Source: Exiguobacterium chiriqhucha RW-2 (GTDB lineage: Bacteria; Bacillota; Bacilli; Exiguobacteriales; Exiguobacteriaceae). Taken from it: a stretch of DNA of 64,000 nucleotides. The translations under genes and the position numbers were made by a program. The notes under the pieces are model-generated. The model saw nothing but the letters and a program-made list of their open reading frames with translations, was not told where the DNA came from and made no database searches. Shown here piece by piece: positions 1 through 6,369 of the stretch (position 1 is its first letter; every line of letters begins with the position of its first letter). The stretch is taken from NCBI RefSeq assembly GCF_000416965.1, contig NZ_ATCL01000009.1:62001-126000 (forward strand). Reading direction: 5' to 3'.

Positions 1-809
1 TGCTCCGTTCGATGCAACAGGCGAAGTACGATGACGTCTCGCTCGGCCACTTCGGCCTCGCGACCGACTTCTATACGCACTTCACATCGCCGATCCGTCG
101 CTACCCGGACTTGATTGTCCACCGTCTCATGCGCACGTACGTCTTTAACGGTGACGTGTCCGAGAAGACGATCGCCAAGTATGAGGACCGTCTCGACTCG
201 ATTGCTGAACAGGCGTCGAAACGTGAGCGCCGTTCAGTTGATGCCGAGCGCGAGACACAGTCCTTGAAGAAAGCCGAGTACATGGAATCACGTCTCGGTG
301 AAGAGTTCGACGGCGTCGTCAGCGGCGTCACGAACTTCGGGATGTTCATCGAGCTCCCGAACACGATCGAAGGGCTCGTCCGTCTCCAGTCGATGGATGA
401 CTACTACCACTTCGACGAGTCGCAGCTCATGTTGCTCGGCGAGCGGACGAAACGTCAGTTCCGCATCGGTGACGCGGTGCGCGTCAAGGTCGACGCTGTC
501 AACTTGGACGAGCGCACGATTGACTTCACCGTTGTCGGCATGCCGAAGCGGGAACAGTCGCGCCGTCGCCAACCGACGACGATCAAAGCGACGGAAGGCC
601 GTCCGAAGAAGGACGACAAAAAAGGCCGCGGCCGTGACGACAAACGTCCGAAGCGCGGCAAGCCTGGGAAACCAGGTCAAGCCGGCAAACCGTCTAAACC
701 AGGCGAGAAGCCGAAGACGTCGCAAGGACGCTCGGCACTCGACTTGAAGAAGAAAGACGGTCAAAAACGAACAGGCGACGCCAAACGCGGAGCGAAGAAG
801 CGTCGTTGA
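1..809 (+). CDS. rnr: Ribonuclease R, C-terminal part (5' end outside window)
   Basis: 3'-to-5' exoribonuclease that degrades structured RNA and, with SmpB-tmRNA, mRNAs from stalled ribosomes. The frame is open from base 3, so the gene starts upstream of the window. Visible are the end of the RNB catalytic domain ([16 protein letters not shown], residues about 25-40 of the visible part), an S1 RNA-binding domain ([17 protein letters not shown] onward) and a Lys/Arg/Gly-rich tail of about 85 residues typical of RNase R. The smpB gene follows after about 50 bases and ssrA after that, the same order as in Bacillus. Identification is firm; only the N-terminal half cannot be judged. Confidence 0.95.
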   Translation, partial: LRSMQQAKYDDVSLGHFGLATDFYTHFTSPIRRYPDLIVHRLMRTYVFNGDVSEKTIAKYEDRLDSIAEQASKRERRSVDAERETQSLKKAEYMESRLGEEFDGVVSGVTNFGMFIELPNTIEGLVRLQSMDDYYHFDESQLMLLGERTKRQFRIGDAVRVKVDAVNLDERTIDFTVVGMPKREQSRRRQPTTIKATEGRPKKDDKKGRGRDDKRPKRGKPGKPGQAGKPSKPGEKPKTSQGRSALDLKKKDGQKRTGDAKRGAKKRR

Positions 810-811
810 TG

Positions 812-829
812 GGAGGGGGCGACCCCTCC
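812..829 (+). terminator. GC hairpin between rnr and smpB
   Basis: GGAGGGG (812-818) pairs with CCCCTCC (823-829) around a GCGA loop, directly after the rnr stop. There is no T-run after it, so it is more likely a processing or partial attenuation hairpin than a full terminator; smpB may be read through from rnr. Confidence 0.4.
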
Positions 830-858
830 TCCATATTGAAGTAAAGGACTGAATGTCT

Positions 859-1329
859 ATGGCCAAGAAGAAAGATTCGAACGCACTCGCGCAAAACCGA
901 AAAGCGTCCTTCGATTATGCGATTGAAGATACGATTGAAGCCGGCATGGTGTTGACGGGGACCGAGATTAAATCGGTGCGGCAGTCAAAAATCAATATCG
1001 CCGACGCGTATGTCCGCTTTGACGGTGGCGAGGCGACACTTCATAACTGTCATATCAGCCCGTTCGAGCAAGGGAACCGGTTCAACCATGAGCCGCTTCG
1101 TGTCCGAAAGCTATTGTTGCATAAGAAGCAAATCAATCAGCTCATCGGCGCGCAAGGCCGTGACGGGTATACGATCATCCCGCTCAAAGTGTATCTGAAG
1201 AACGGCTTCGCCAAATGTCTCCTCGGCATCGGGCGCGGGAAGAAGAAGTATGACAAGCGCGACGACTTGAAGAAGAAAGATGCGAAGCGCGATGTCGACC
1301 GGGCACTCCGGGACCGGCAAAAATACTGA
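859..1329 (+). CDS. smpB: SsrA-binding protein SmpB
   Basis: Small basic RNA-binding protein of 156 residues that delivers tmRNA to ribosomes stalled on mRNAs without a stop codon. The start [16 protein letters not shown], the [19 protein letters not shown] stretch and the Lys/Arg-rich C-terminal tail ([18 protein letters not shown]) are hallmarks of the family. An ATG six bases upstream (853) is in frame, but it lies only 4 nt from the AAAGGA site at 843-848; the ATG at 859 has a normal spacing of 10 nt and gives the standard family N-terminus. The stop codon overlaps the -35 element of the ssrA promoter. Confidence 0.97.
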   Translation: MAKKKDSNALAQNRKASFDYAIEDTIEAGMVLTGTEIKSVRQSKINIADAYVRFDGGEATLHNCHISPFEQGNRFNHEPLRVRKLLLHKKQINQLIGAQGRDGYTIIPLKVYLKNGFAKCLLGIGRGKKKYDKRDDLKKKDAKRDVDRALRDRQKY

Positions 1330-1354
1330 CAGCGAGACCTGATTGTGGTATAGT
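1326..1354 (+). promoter_or_regulatory. ssrA promoter
   Basis: CTGACA at 1326-1331 and TATAGT at 1349-1354 with a 17 nt spacer, a good sigma-A promoter. It gives a start near 1361, about 18 nt before the mature tmRNA 5' end, and its -35 box overlaps the smpB stop codon. Confidence 0.75.
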
Positions 1355-1378
1355 TGTTGTAGCACCAATTACCACCTC

Positions 1379-1731
1379 GGGGACGTTATGGATTCGACGG
1401 GGGTAGGTCGGTCGTATGTGGCGTGTCGAGGGGTCGGCCTCGTTAAAACGCAAACGCCTATAACTGGCAAAACTAACACACAACTCGCAGCAGCCTAAGT
1501 GCCCTGCGGATCCTGACATCCATCGCTTGTGTGGATGATTATCAGGGTCTCAAACTAAGCAAGCTACGCTTCAACCTCGCCGTCTGAGGGCGCGAAGAAG
1601 AGATGAATCAGACTGGATGCGACAACGCCTGTTTATCGGCAGTGTCACATTGAGATTCAATAGATAAACTACACACGTAGAAGCATGCGTTACGATGCCT
1701 TCGGACGCGGGTTCGACTCCCGCCGTCTCCA
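1379..1731 (+). ncRNA. ssrA: tmRNA (SsrA)
   Basis: Transfer-messenger RNA that rescues stalled ribosomes and adds a degradation tag. The 5' end GGGGACGTTATGGATTCGAC and the 3' end with the T arm (GGGTTCGACTCCC) and GTCTCCA form the tRNA-like acceptor: 5' GGGGACG faces 3' CGTCTCC. The internal reading frame at 1466-1498 encodes GKTNTQLAAA followed by TAA. The 3' CCA is not encoded (the A at 1731 is followed by TTTTT), so it must be added after processing. A 13-bp terminator follows at 1775-1811. The last 111 bases are repeated, with changes, at 2318-2431, marking this gene end as an integration site. Confidence 0.95.
1466..1498 (+). other. tmRNA tag reading frame
   Basis: Resume codon GGC at 1466, ten codons reading GKTNTQLAAA, then TAA at 1496-1498. 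The GKTN beginning and the LAAA end are shared with Bacillus-type tags; the middle is shorter (ten residues encoded). With the alanine carried by tmRNA itself the tag would be A-GKTNTQLAAA. Confidence 0.85.
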
Positions 1732-1774
1732 TTTTTAAGTAGTCTGCAACGACTGCAATCAATGATTTGTAATG

Positions 1775-1811
1775 AAGACCTTCTAATTTCATTGAGATTA
1801 GAAGGTCTTTT
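1775..1811 (+). terminator. ssrA terminator
   Basis: A perfect 13-bp stem, AAGACCTTCTAAT (1775-1787) and ATTAGAAGGTCTT (1797-1809), with a 9-nt loop and a TTTT end. It closes the ssrA transcript. Confidence 0.85.
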
Positions 1812-1861
1812 GATGTGAACGGAGCAAGTCAATCACAATGAAATGAAAGTAGGTGAATCGA

Positions 1862-2017
1862 ATGGGAAAATATCAATTGGATACGAAAAGTAAAGTAGCT
1901 GCTGCCAAGTATCAAGACGGTAAAAAACCAGCTGTCTCGAACAAAAAAGATAAGATCAATCAGATTCGAGAAGCATATTTGCAGAAGAAAAATGAGAAGA
2001 AACAAGCTGGTGAATGA
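1862..2017 (+). CDS. Small basic protein of unknown function, 51 aa
   Basis: An ATG at 1862 is preceded by AGTAGGTGA (spacing about 7 nt). The 51-residue product begins MGKYQLDTKSKVAAAKYQDG and is rich in Lys, Gln and Asn with no membrane segment or signal peptide; residues 28-49 (KKDKINQIREAYLQKKNEKK) would form an amphipathic helix. It sits alone between the ssrA terminator and a hairpin at 2075-2113, inside the island edge. I do not recognise the family. Codon use is intermediate, neither typical host nor as AT-rich as the genes beyond 2600. It could be a short DNA- or RNA-binding peptide, but nothing in the sequence proves this. Confidence 0.5.
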   Translation: MGKYQLDTKSKVAAAKYQDGKKPAVSNKKDKINQIREAYLQKKNEKKQAGE

Positions 2018-2074
2018 TCAGACAGCTTAGCTGACTTCAAGTGCTTTGCCATTAGAAGTTAAAATAAACAAAGA

Positions 2075-2113
2075 GGGTCACCCGTGCGTAGTTTATGCCT
2101 AGGTGGCCCTTTT
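2075..2113 (+). terminator. Probable terminator after the 51-aa gene
   Basis: GGGTCACC (2075-2082) pairs with GGTGGCCC (2102-2109, one G-T pair) across a 19-nt loop and is followed by TTTTCTTGTTTT. Confidence 0.5.
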
Positions 2114-2151
2114 CTTGTTTTGCAGTTTGTTAATGAGATTCGATTTGAATT

Positions 2152-2317
2152 TCACCCCAAGTTAAACAAAGCCGCAATGATTGCATCACTCCAATTCTGG
2201 AGCATGAATAATCTGAGTGCGATTAAAAGCCTTACGATGAGGAGTGTGCCGAACGGGATGAGTTTGTTCTTGTTCTTTTTTAAAAGGCTGCGAGTTACGA
2301 GCCATACACCCGAATAT
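2152..2317 (-). pseudogene. Truncated paralogue of the small membrane protein at 8004-8195
   Basis: On the minus strand this stretch reads LLKKNKNKLIPFGTLLI and ends SDAIIAALFNLG before TGA (2152-2154). It aligns end to end, without gaps, with LLKKNTSGLIRFGTLVI to SDAIVADLFNLW of the gene at 8004-8195, at both DNA (roughly 70%) and protein level. About the first 14 residues (start codon and first half of helix 1) are missing: the homology stops where the ssrA 3' copy begins at 2318. It is therefore a 5'-truncated remnant, probably carried in or created by the same recombination that copied the ssrA end. No ATG start or ribosome site remains. Confidence 0.75.
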
Positions 2318-2431
2318 GACAACGCCTATTTATCAGCAGTGTCATATTGAGATTCAATAGATAAACTACATACCTAGAAGTAGCATACGTTACGATACCT
2401 TGAATTGCGGGTTCGACTTCCGCAGTCTCCA
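2318..2431 (+). repeat. Degenerate copy of the ssrA 3' end (att-like fossil)
   Basis: Direct repeat of ssrA 1621-1731. By eye there are about 14 substitutions and one 3-nt insertion over about 112 positions (roughly 87% identity), mostly G-to-A and C-to-T changes, with the long stretch ATTGAGATTCAATAGATAAA unchanged. The T-arm and acceptor end (GGGTTCGACTTCC, GTCTCCA) are kept, yet the 5' half of the tmRNA is absent, so it cannot work as tmRNA. Such displaced 3' ends are left by integrases that use ssrA as attB; here it marks a past or nested insertion. Confidence 0.85.
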
Positions 2432-2474
2432 TTAAGAAGTAATTGAATTTAATTACTTCTTAATTCTTTTTTTT
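2432..2474 (+). terminator. Terminator behind the ssrA 3' copy
   Basis: Perfect 13-bp stem TTAAGAAGTAATT / AATTACTTCTTAA (2432-2444 and 2451-2463) followed by a run of T. Its position directly after the acceptor end copies the arrangement at genuine ssrA, but the stem sequence is different. Confidence 0.8.
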
Positions 2475-2607
2475 AAGATTTAGAAGGAAATTTTATATAT
2501 ACAAATATAACCTAAAATGATAAAATATTTTTGATTTAAATGGATAAAAAAAGAATAATTTACAATTAGTTATAAAAATTAAATTTTAGTCTTATGGAGG
2601 AATTATT

Positions 2608-4311
2608 GTGTACATATCTAAAATTCATATTCATAACTATAGATCTATTATTGATGAAAAGTTCGAACTCTCTGGATTTAATTTATTGGTTGGTGCCAAT
2701 AACTCGGGGAAATCAACTGTCATAAATGCAATTTTGACGTTTTATGAAAAAATAAAATTTAATTCCAAAAATGATTTTCCTAAAATTGGTTTTTTTGATA
2801 AAGAGTCTTGGATAGAAATCACTTATGGATTAGAGAAAGAAGAATACGATAATCTCCCTGACGATTATAAATCTTTAGATAAAAATTTAACGATTAGAAA
2901 ATTGTTATATTCTGCAGATAAACAAAGGTTTAGCACAAGTCAGAGTAATTTATTTGCTGTAATTGATGGTCAATTAGATGAAAAACTATTCTTTGGAGCT
3001 AAAAATGTAGGTAATGCTAAATTAGGTGAGGTTGTATACATACCAGCTGTTAGCAATATATCGGATAATTTAAAAATGACAGGCCCATCTCCACTTAGAG
3101 ATACTATTAATTTTTTATTTAAAGAAGCTGTTCAAGAGCATCCGAGCTATAATAGCTTGAAAAAAGCATTCGATAATTTCAATGAATTTGCAAATGAAGA
3201 AAAAGGAATTTTTAATAACATTGCAAATCCTTTGAATAAAGGAATCGAAGAATGGGGTATCTCATTTAAATTAAGAATAAACCCTATTAGTACAGATGAG
3301 ATTACTAAAAGTTTAATTACTTATCACTTTAATGATAGAAACATAAACAATGAAGAAGTAGGGATAGATCAGTATGGTCACGGATTTCAAAGGTCTATAG
3401 TATTTAATTTAATTAAACTTTCAGCAAGTTTTAAAAAAGAAAAAAAATCTGTAAAAAAAGAATTCAATCCTAAACTAGTAATTTTATTATTTGAAGAACC
3501 TGAAGCGTTTTTACATCCTACCCAGCAAGATCAATTGGCATATAATTTAAAAAAACTATCTAAAAATCAAGAATATCAAATCCTAATTACAAGTCATTCA
3601 TCTCTATTTATCGGAAAAGCAAATGATCAGTTAAATCAAATTATTAAAGTCAATAAGTCTAACGGATGTTCAACTTTACATCAGCCGACATTAAAAGAGT
3701 TAGAAAATTTCTTTGCTTACAATAAATATTTTAAAACATTATTTGAAGATGATTTAATTGAGGGTGTTGACGAGGAATTATCAGTGCAAGAAGAGAAATT
3801 TAGATATCAATTATGGTTAGATTCGGAAAGGGCATCTATGTTTTTTGCCGATAAAATTATTATCACTGAGGGAGCTACTGAAAAAATATTATTAGATTAT
3901 TTATTAGATAATGATTGGGCAGATTTAAAAAAAGAAAAAATTTATGTTTTAGATGCGATGGGCAAATATAATATTCATAGGTACATGAAATTACTATGTT
4001 TATTTGGAATTAAACATTCAATATTTATTGATTCTGACTCGCAAGCAAAAGGTAAACGTATAAATCAACATCGGATTTTAAACAATCATATTAACGAGTG
4101 TGTAAACGAATTCACAATTTCAGATGCCTATTTAATTGACCCTGACTTAGAGACATTTTTGAATTTGCCGATGCCTAGAAAAGATCGTAAACCTTTAGAT
4201 ATGATAATGGCTCTAACTGAAAATAAAATTAATCCTGATAAACTTGTAGAATTAAAAGCAATAATTTCTAAATTAATTGATTTGCATGAACTCGAATTAC
4301 AAACTTTATAA
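2608..4311 (+). CDS. OLD-family ATPase with Toprim nuclease domain
   Basis: 567-residue overcoming-lysogenization-defect (OLD) type protein, a DNA endonuclease family used in phage defence. ABC-type ATPase parts: Walker A GANNSGKST (residues 29-37), signature-like region QYGHGFQR (255-262), Walker B LLFEEPEAFLHP (293-304) and the switch histidine in ITSHSS (327-332). The C-terminal Toprim domain has IIITEGATE (Glu421, Glu425) and IDSDS (Asp475, Asp477), the expected metal ligands. The start is GTG at 2608 with GGAGG 7 nt upstream. No UvrD-like helicase (GajB) follows; downstream lies transposase debris. So it is either a standalone class 1 OLD nuclease or an orphaned GajA-like protein. Strongly AT-rich, hence acquired. 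Confidence 0.9.
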   Translation: MYISKIHIHNYRSIIDEKFELSGFNLLVGANNSGKSTVINAILTFYEKIKFNSKNDFPKIGFFDKESWIEITYGLEKEEYDNLPDDYKSLDKNLTIRKLLYSADKQRFSTSQSNLFAVIDGQLDEKLFFGAKNVGNAKLGEVVYIPAVSNISDNLKMTGPSPLRDTINFLFKEAVQEHPSYNSLKKAFDNFNEFANEEKGIFNNIANPLNKGIEEWGISFKLRINPISTDEITKSLITYHFNDRNINNEEVGIDQYGHGFQRSIVFNLIKLSASFKKEKKSVKKEFNPKLVILLFEEPEAFLHPTQQDQLAYNLKKLSKNQEYQILITSHSSLFIGKANDQLNQIIKVNKSNGCSTLHQPTLKELENFFAYNKYFKTLFEDDLIEGVDEELSVQEEKFRYQLWLDSERASMFFADKIIITEGATEKILLDYLLDNDWADLKKEKIYVLDAMGKYNIHRYMKLLCLFGIKHSIFIDSDSQAKGKRINQHRILNNHINECVNEFTISDAYLIDPDLETFLNLPMPRKDRKPLDMIMALTENKINPDKLVELKAIISKLIDLHELELQTL

Positions 4312-4349
4312 AAATGGAAGTACGAGTTAAACTGACATAATGATATGAG
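4312..4349. other. Short spacer downstream of the OLD gene
   Basis: AT-rich sequence without a clear terminator or gene; I see no hairpin directly behind the OLD stop codon. The OLD transcript may run on into the antisense side of the transposase remnant. Confidence 0.4.
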
Positions 4350-4580
4350 ACACGTATAAAAAGCACCTTAATTTGGCCACTATTACCCCGTATTTTATCG
4401 GTGTCAGGTAGCCATTTTTTCTTGAATACGTTTTTTGTTATAGTAATTTAGATAATAATTCACCCGTTCAAACACTTCATTGTACTCATCTCTAAGAAGA
4501 TATACAATCTTCAGAACTGCTAATTTCTCAACTCTCTTTCGATATCCACGTATTTTTTGAGGTTTCGTTCTCCGTCTTCA
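4350..4580 (-). mobile_element. Decayed IS3-family transposase remnant
   Basis: On the minus strand a frame opening near 4580 reads KIVYLLRDEYNEVFERVN then YYLNYYNKKRIQEK, the conserved C-terminal end of IS3-type OrfB transposases (usually YYNxxRIQxKLKGxSPVEY). A one-base shift is needed to go on to GYLTPIKYG (about 4390-4415). Upstream the reading frame shows no DDE catalytic motifs, so most of orfB is deleted and the start of the fragment looks like orfA-type basic sequence. A run of ten G at 4581-4590 lies at the break. The element is dead; its full ends were not recognised. Confidence 0.6.
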
Positions 4581-4590
4581 GGGGGGGGGG

Positions 4591-4840
4591 CTGATGTTCT
4601 TTTTTGCTATCCTCACTCGCGGAATCAGGACCGTGTCCGTAGGCATACTGTTTCCCAATTGGCTAATCAAATCGATAGATTTCATTCAACCCAGAACATC
4701 TTAGCCATGTGTGAATCTAAGATTCGCTTTTGATTTCGTGTTTTTCCATAAATCTATCTAATCTTCAACTCACTACGTAGTTTATTTTCTATCACAACTG
4801 CCCATTTCACTTCGCTTTAACATGCATTTTTGACCACGCA
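4591..4840. other. Gene-free AT-rich stretch, probable IS debris
   Basis: No frame longer than about 35 codons with a ribosome site on either strand. Short minus-strand pieces could belong to the same decayed transposase, but the similarity is too weak to assign. Nothing else recognised. Confidence 0.4.
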
Positions 4841-4893
4841 AAAACACCTCCGATGCCAGCACTTTTTAAAAGTGTATCACTCAAAGGTGTTTT
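4841..4893 (-). terminator. Terminator of the TIR-membrane operon
   Basis: AAAACACCT (4841-4849) pairs with AGGTGTTTT (4885-4893); inside lies a second palindrome around CACTTTTTAAAAGTG (4860-4874). On the minus strand the structure ends in a run of T, about 70 nt after the stop codon of the membrane-protein gene. It could act in both directions. Confidence 0.65.
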
Positions 4894-4961
4894 AAATATT
4901 GTCTCAAAAAAATTAGCAGAGCATATGTCATACTTTGCAACTTATGCGTCTTTTAGTGTAT

Positions 4962-5369
4962 TTAATTTTTAGATAAACAAATCGCCAAAAAAATTGCAAT
5001 TATTATTGAGAAATAAAACATAAGGAGAGTTTTTGAAAAACAAACTATTAACCATGAATCAATATCCTTCTTGAAATCAGAAGTATCCATGGAATAGTCT
5101 ATTGTTTCATCCGATTTTATTCTGACCACATCATACAATTTGCGAAACAGCTTTTCTTGGTGAAGATAAAATCCATCTAAAAACCAAAAAAATATAGTTG
5201 GAATTAATGCGATGTATATATATCGAGAGTCCATATCCTTGACATTTGCAAATGCCAATATTGCAGCTACAAGGGTTACTGCCCATCCTTTAAGATAGAA
5301 CGAGTTTGAGGCCATTCTACTAATAGTTTGTTGAATGAATTCCAAATGCTTTATTTTATGTTCTGCCAT
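4962..5369 (-). CDS. Small three-helix membrane protein coupled to a TIR gene
   Basis: 135 residues. Predicted membrane helices lie at about 28-44 (GWAVTLVAAILAFANV), 50-70 (YIYIALIPTIFFWFLDGFYL) and 106-132 (WLIVCFSKTLLMFYFSIIIA); the loop between helices 2 and 3 is charged and would face the cytoplasm. The N-terminus KHLEFIQQTISRMASNSFYL is amphipathic. The ATG at 5369 lies 2 nt after the TIR stop codon and its Shine-Dalgarno AAAGGAG is inside the last TIR codons, so the two are translationally coupled. I do not know a named family; by analogy with other TIR or CBASS systems a membrane-disrupting effector is the best guess, not shown by the sequence. Strongly AT-rich. Confidence 0.8.
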   Translation of the reverse strand: MAEHKIKHLEFIQQTISRMASNSFYLKGWAVTLVAAILAFANVKDMDSRYIYIALIPTIFFWFLDGFYLHQEKLFRKLYDVVRIKSDETIDYSMDTSDFKKDIDSWLIVCFSKTLLMFYFSIIIAIFLAICLSKN

Positions 5370-5371
5370 AT

Positions 5372-5962
5372 TTACTCACTCCTTTCAATTGGTTCATTTC
5401 CAGTTACCCATCTAGCCAAATCTATATACTTATTAGGGTTGTCTTGAATCCAAATTGTTATTTCGCCATTTTCATTTGTACCATGTACTCCATATGAGTA
5501 TAAACTTAAATATTCTTGCCCTATAAATTCTTCACTGTTTGTGTAAGTTTTAGTTATTGGTAAAATTGCAATCCTTCCGACTTTAGAATCGAAATATCCT
5601 ATTTCCCAAGGAACCCATTTGGATTCTGGTGATGATTCAGAATATGCAACTAACATTGTTTTACAATTGTTCATTCTGCTTCTTAATCTATCAGCAGTAG
5701 ACTTATTTACCTGACTTCTATCTAACTCAGGATCATCTATCCAATCAATATAAACGTCCAATGAATAAATATTTTCAATAAATATTTTTAGTCCATGAAT
5801 GACTTCTGCATCATGAAAGCTATGAGAAATGAAAACATCATATTTCTTACCATAATCGAATGATGAAGAGGCATGTTTTAATATTTTTTCGCTACTTTCA
5901 TAAAAATTCTTATTTTTTTGAGCCAATTTTTTTAACTCAGTTTCATTAAACTTCATTGCCAT
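5372..5962 (-). CDS. TIR-domain protein, first gene of TIR-membrane operon
   Basis: 196 residues, single TIR domain after a helical lead of 40 residues. Box 1 is YDVFISHSFHDAEV (41-54); a YIDWIDDPELDR segment (71-82) and WVPWEIGYFD (116-125) follow, with Glu120 the likely catalytic glutamate of an NAD-cleaving TIR. Bacterial TIR proteins of this size act as NADases or make cyclic ADP-ribose-type signals (as ThsB does in Thoeris). No ThsA-like SIR2 or macro-domain gene is nearby; the only coupled partner is the membrane protein 2 nt downstream. Start ATG at 5962 has AAAGGGG upstream. Low GC marks it as acquired. TIR assignment is firm; substrate and product are inferred. Confidence 0.88.
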   Translation of the reverse strand: MAMKFNETELKKLAQKNKNFYESSEKILKHASSSFDYGKKYDVFISHSFHDAEVIHGLKIFIENIYSLDVYIDWIDDPELDRSQVNKSTADRLRSRMNNCKTMLVAYSESSPESKWVPWEIGYFDSKVGRIAILPITKTYTNSEEFIGQEYLSLYSYGVHGTNENGEITIWIQDNPNKYIDLARWVTGNEPIERSE

Positions 5963-6369
5963 TATTTTTTACCCCTTTATAAAGTCTATTATCCCCCTAT
6001 GATGACTTCTTAGTTATGTATTATTTAAATTTACAGGAATGTCCTGCATTTAGTATATAGTATATTTACAAATAGTATCTGTAATGTAGTATTTGGAAAA
6101 GTAATTTCATTATCGAGGTTGCCAGATAATTAGTTTGTTTCAGCCTGTCTAAATTTTTAATACATAGATAGTGAGCTACATTTGAAAGATGGAATATAAT
6201 TATTACTGAGTGAATAAGAGAAGTTTTACAAAAATGTTTATAAAATTTATTCGATTCTCTACTAGGAAAACCTATAAGTGCGTTCTTGTATTAGACACTT
6301 TAATTATAAAGAAAGATAAACGATATTATTATAAATCATATCTGGCTAATTATTTTTGGAGGATAAATT
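5963..6369. other. Divergent regulatory region between the two TIR genes
   Basis: 407 bp of AT-rich DNA with no gene. It must hold the promoters of both divergent TIR genes. Toward the minus strand TTACAG and TACTAT with a 16-nt spacer (around 6060-6090) are possible -35/-10 boxes. Between these and the TIR start lies the perfect dyad CAGGA-ATG-TCCTG (6034-6046), a possible operator. A ribosome site TGGAGG precedes the plus-strand gene at about 6357-6362. No strong plus-strand promoter stands out. Confidence 0.4.
6034..6046. promoter_or_regulatory. Dyad upstream of the TIR-membrane operon
   Basis: Perfect inverted repeat CAGGA (6034-6038) / TCCTG (6042-6046) with a 3-nt centre, about 70 bp before the minus-strand TIR start. 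It could be a repressor site; no regulator gene is present in the island to pair it with. Confidence 0.3.

Noticed and set aside
2084-2350. Plus-strand frame of 88 codons
   Set aside because: It runs antisense across the truncated paralogue and into the ssrA copy, has no good ribosome site and looks like a shadow frame.
2608-4961. Gabija system (GajA-GajB)
   Set aside because: Only a GajA-like OLD protein exists; no UvrD-like helicase frame follows on either strand.
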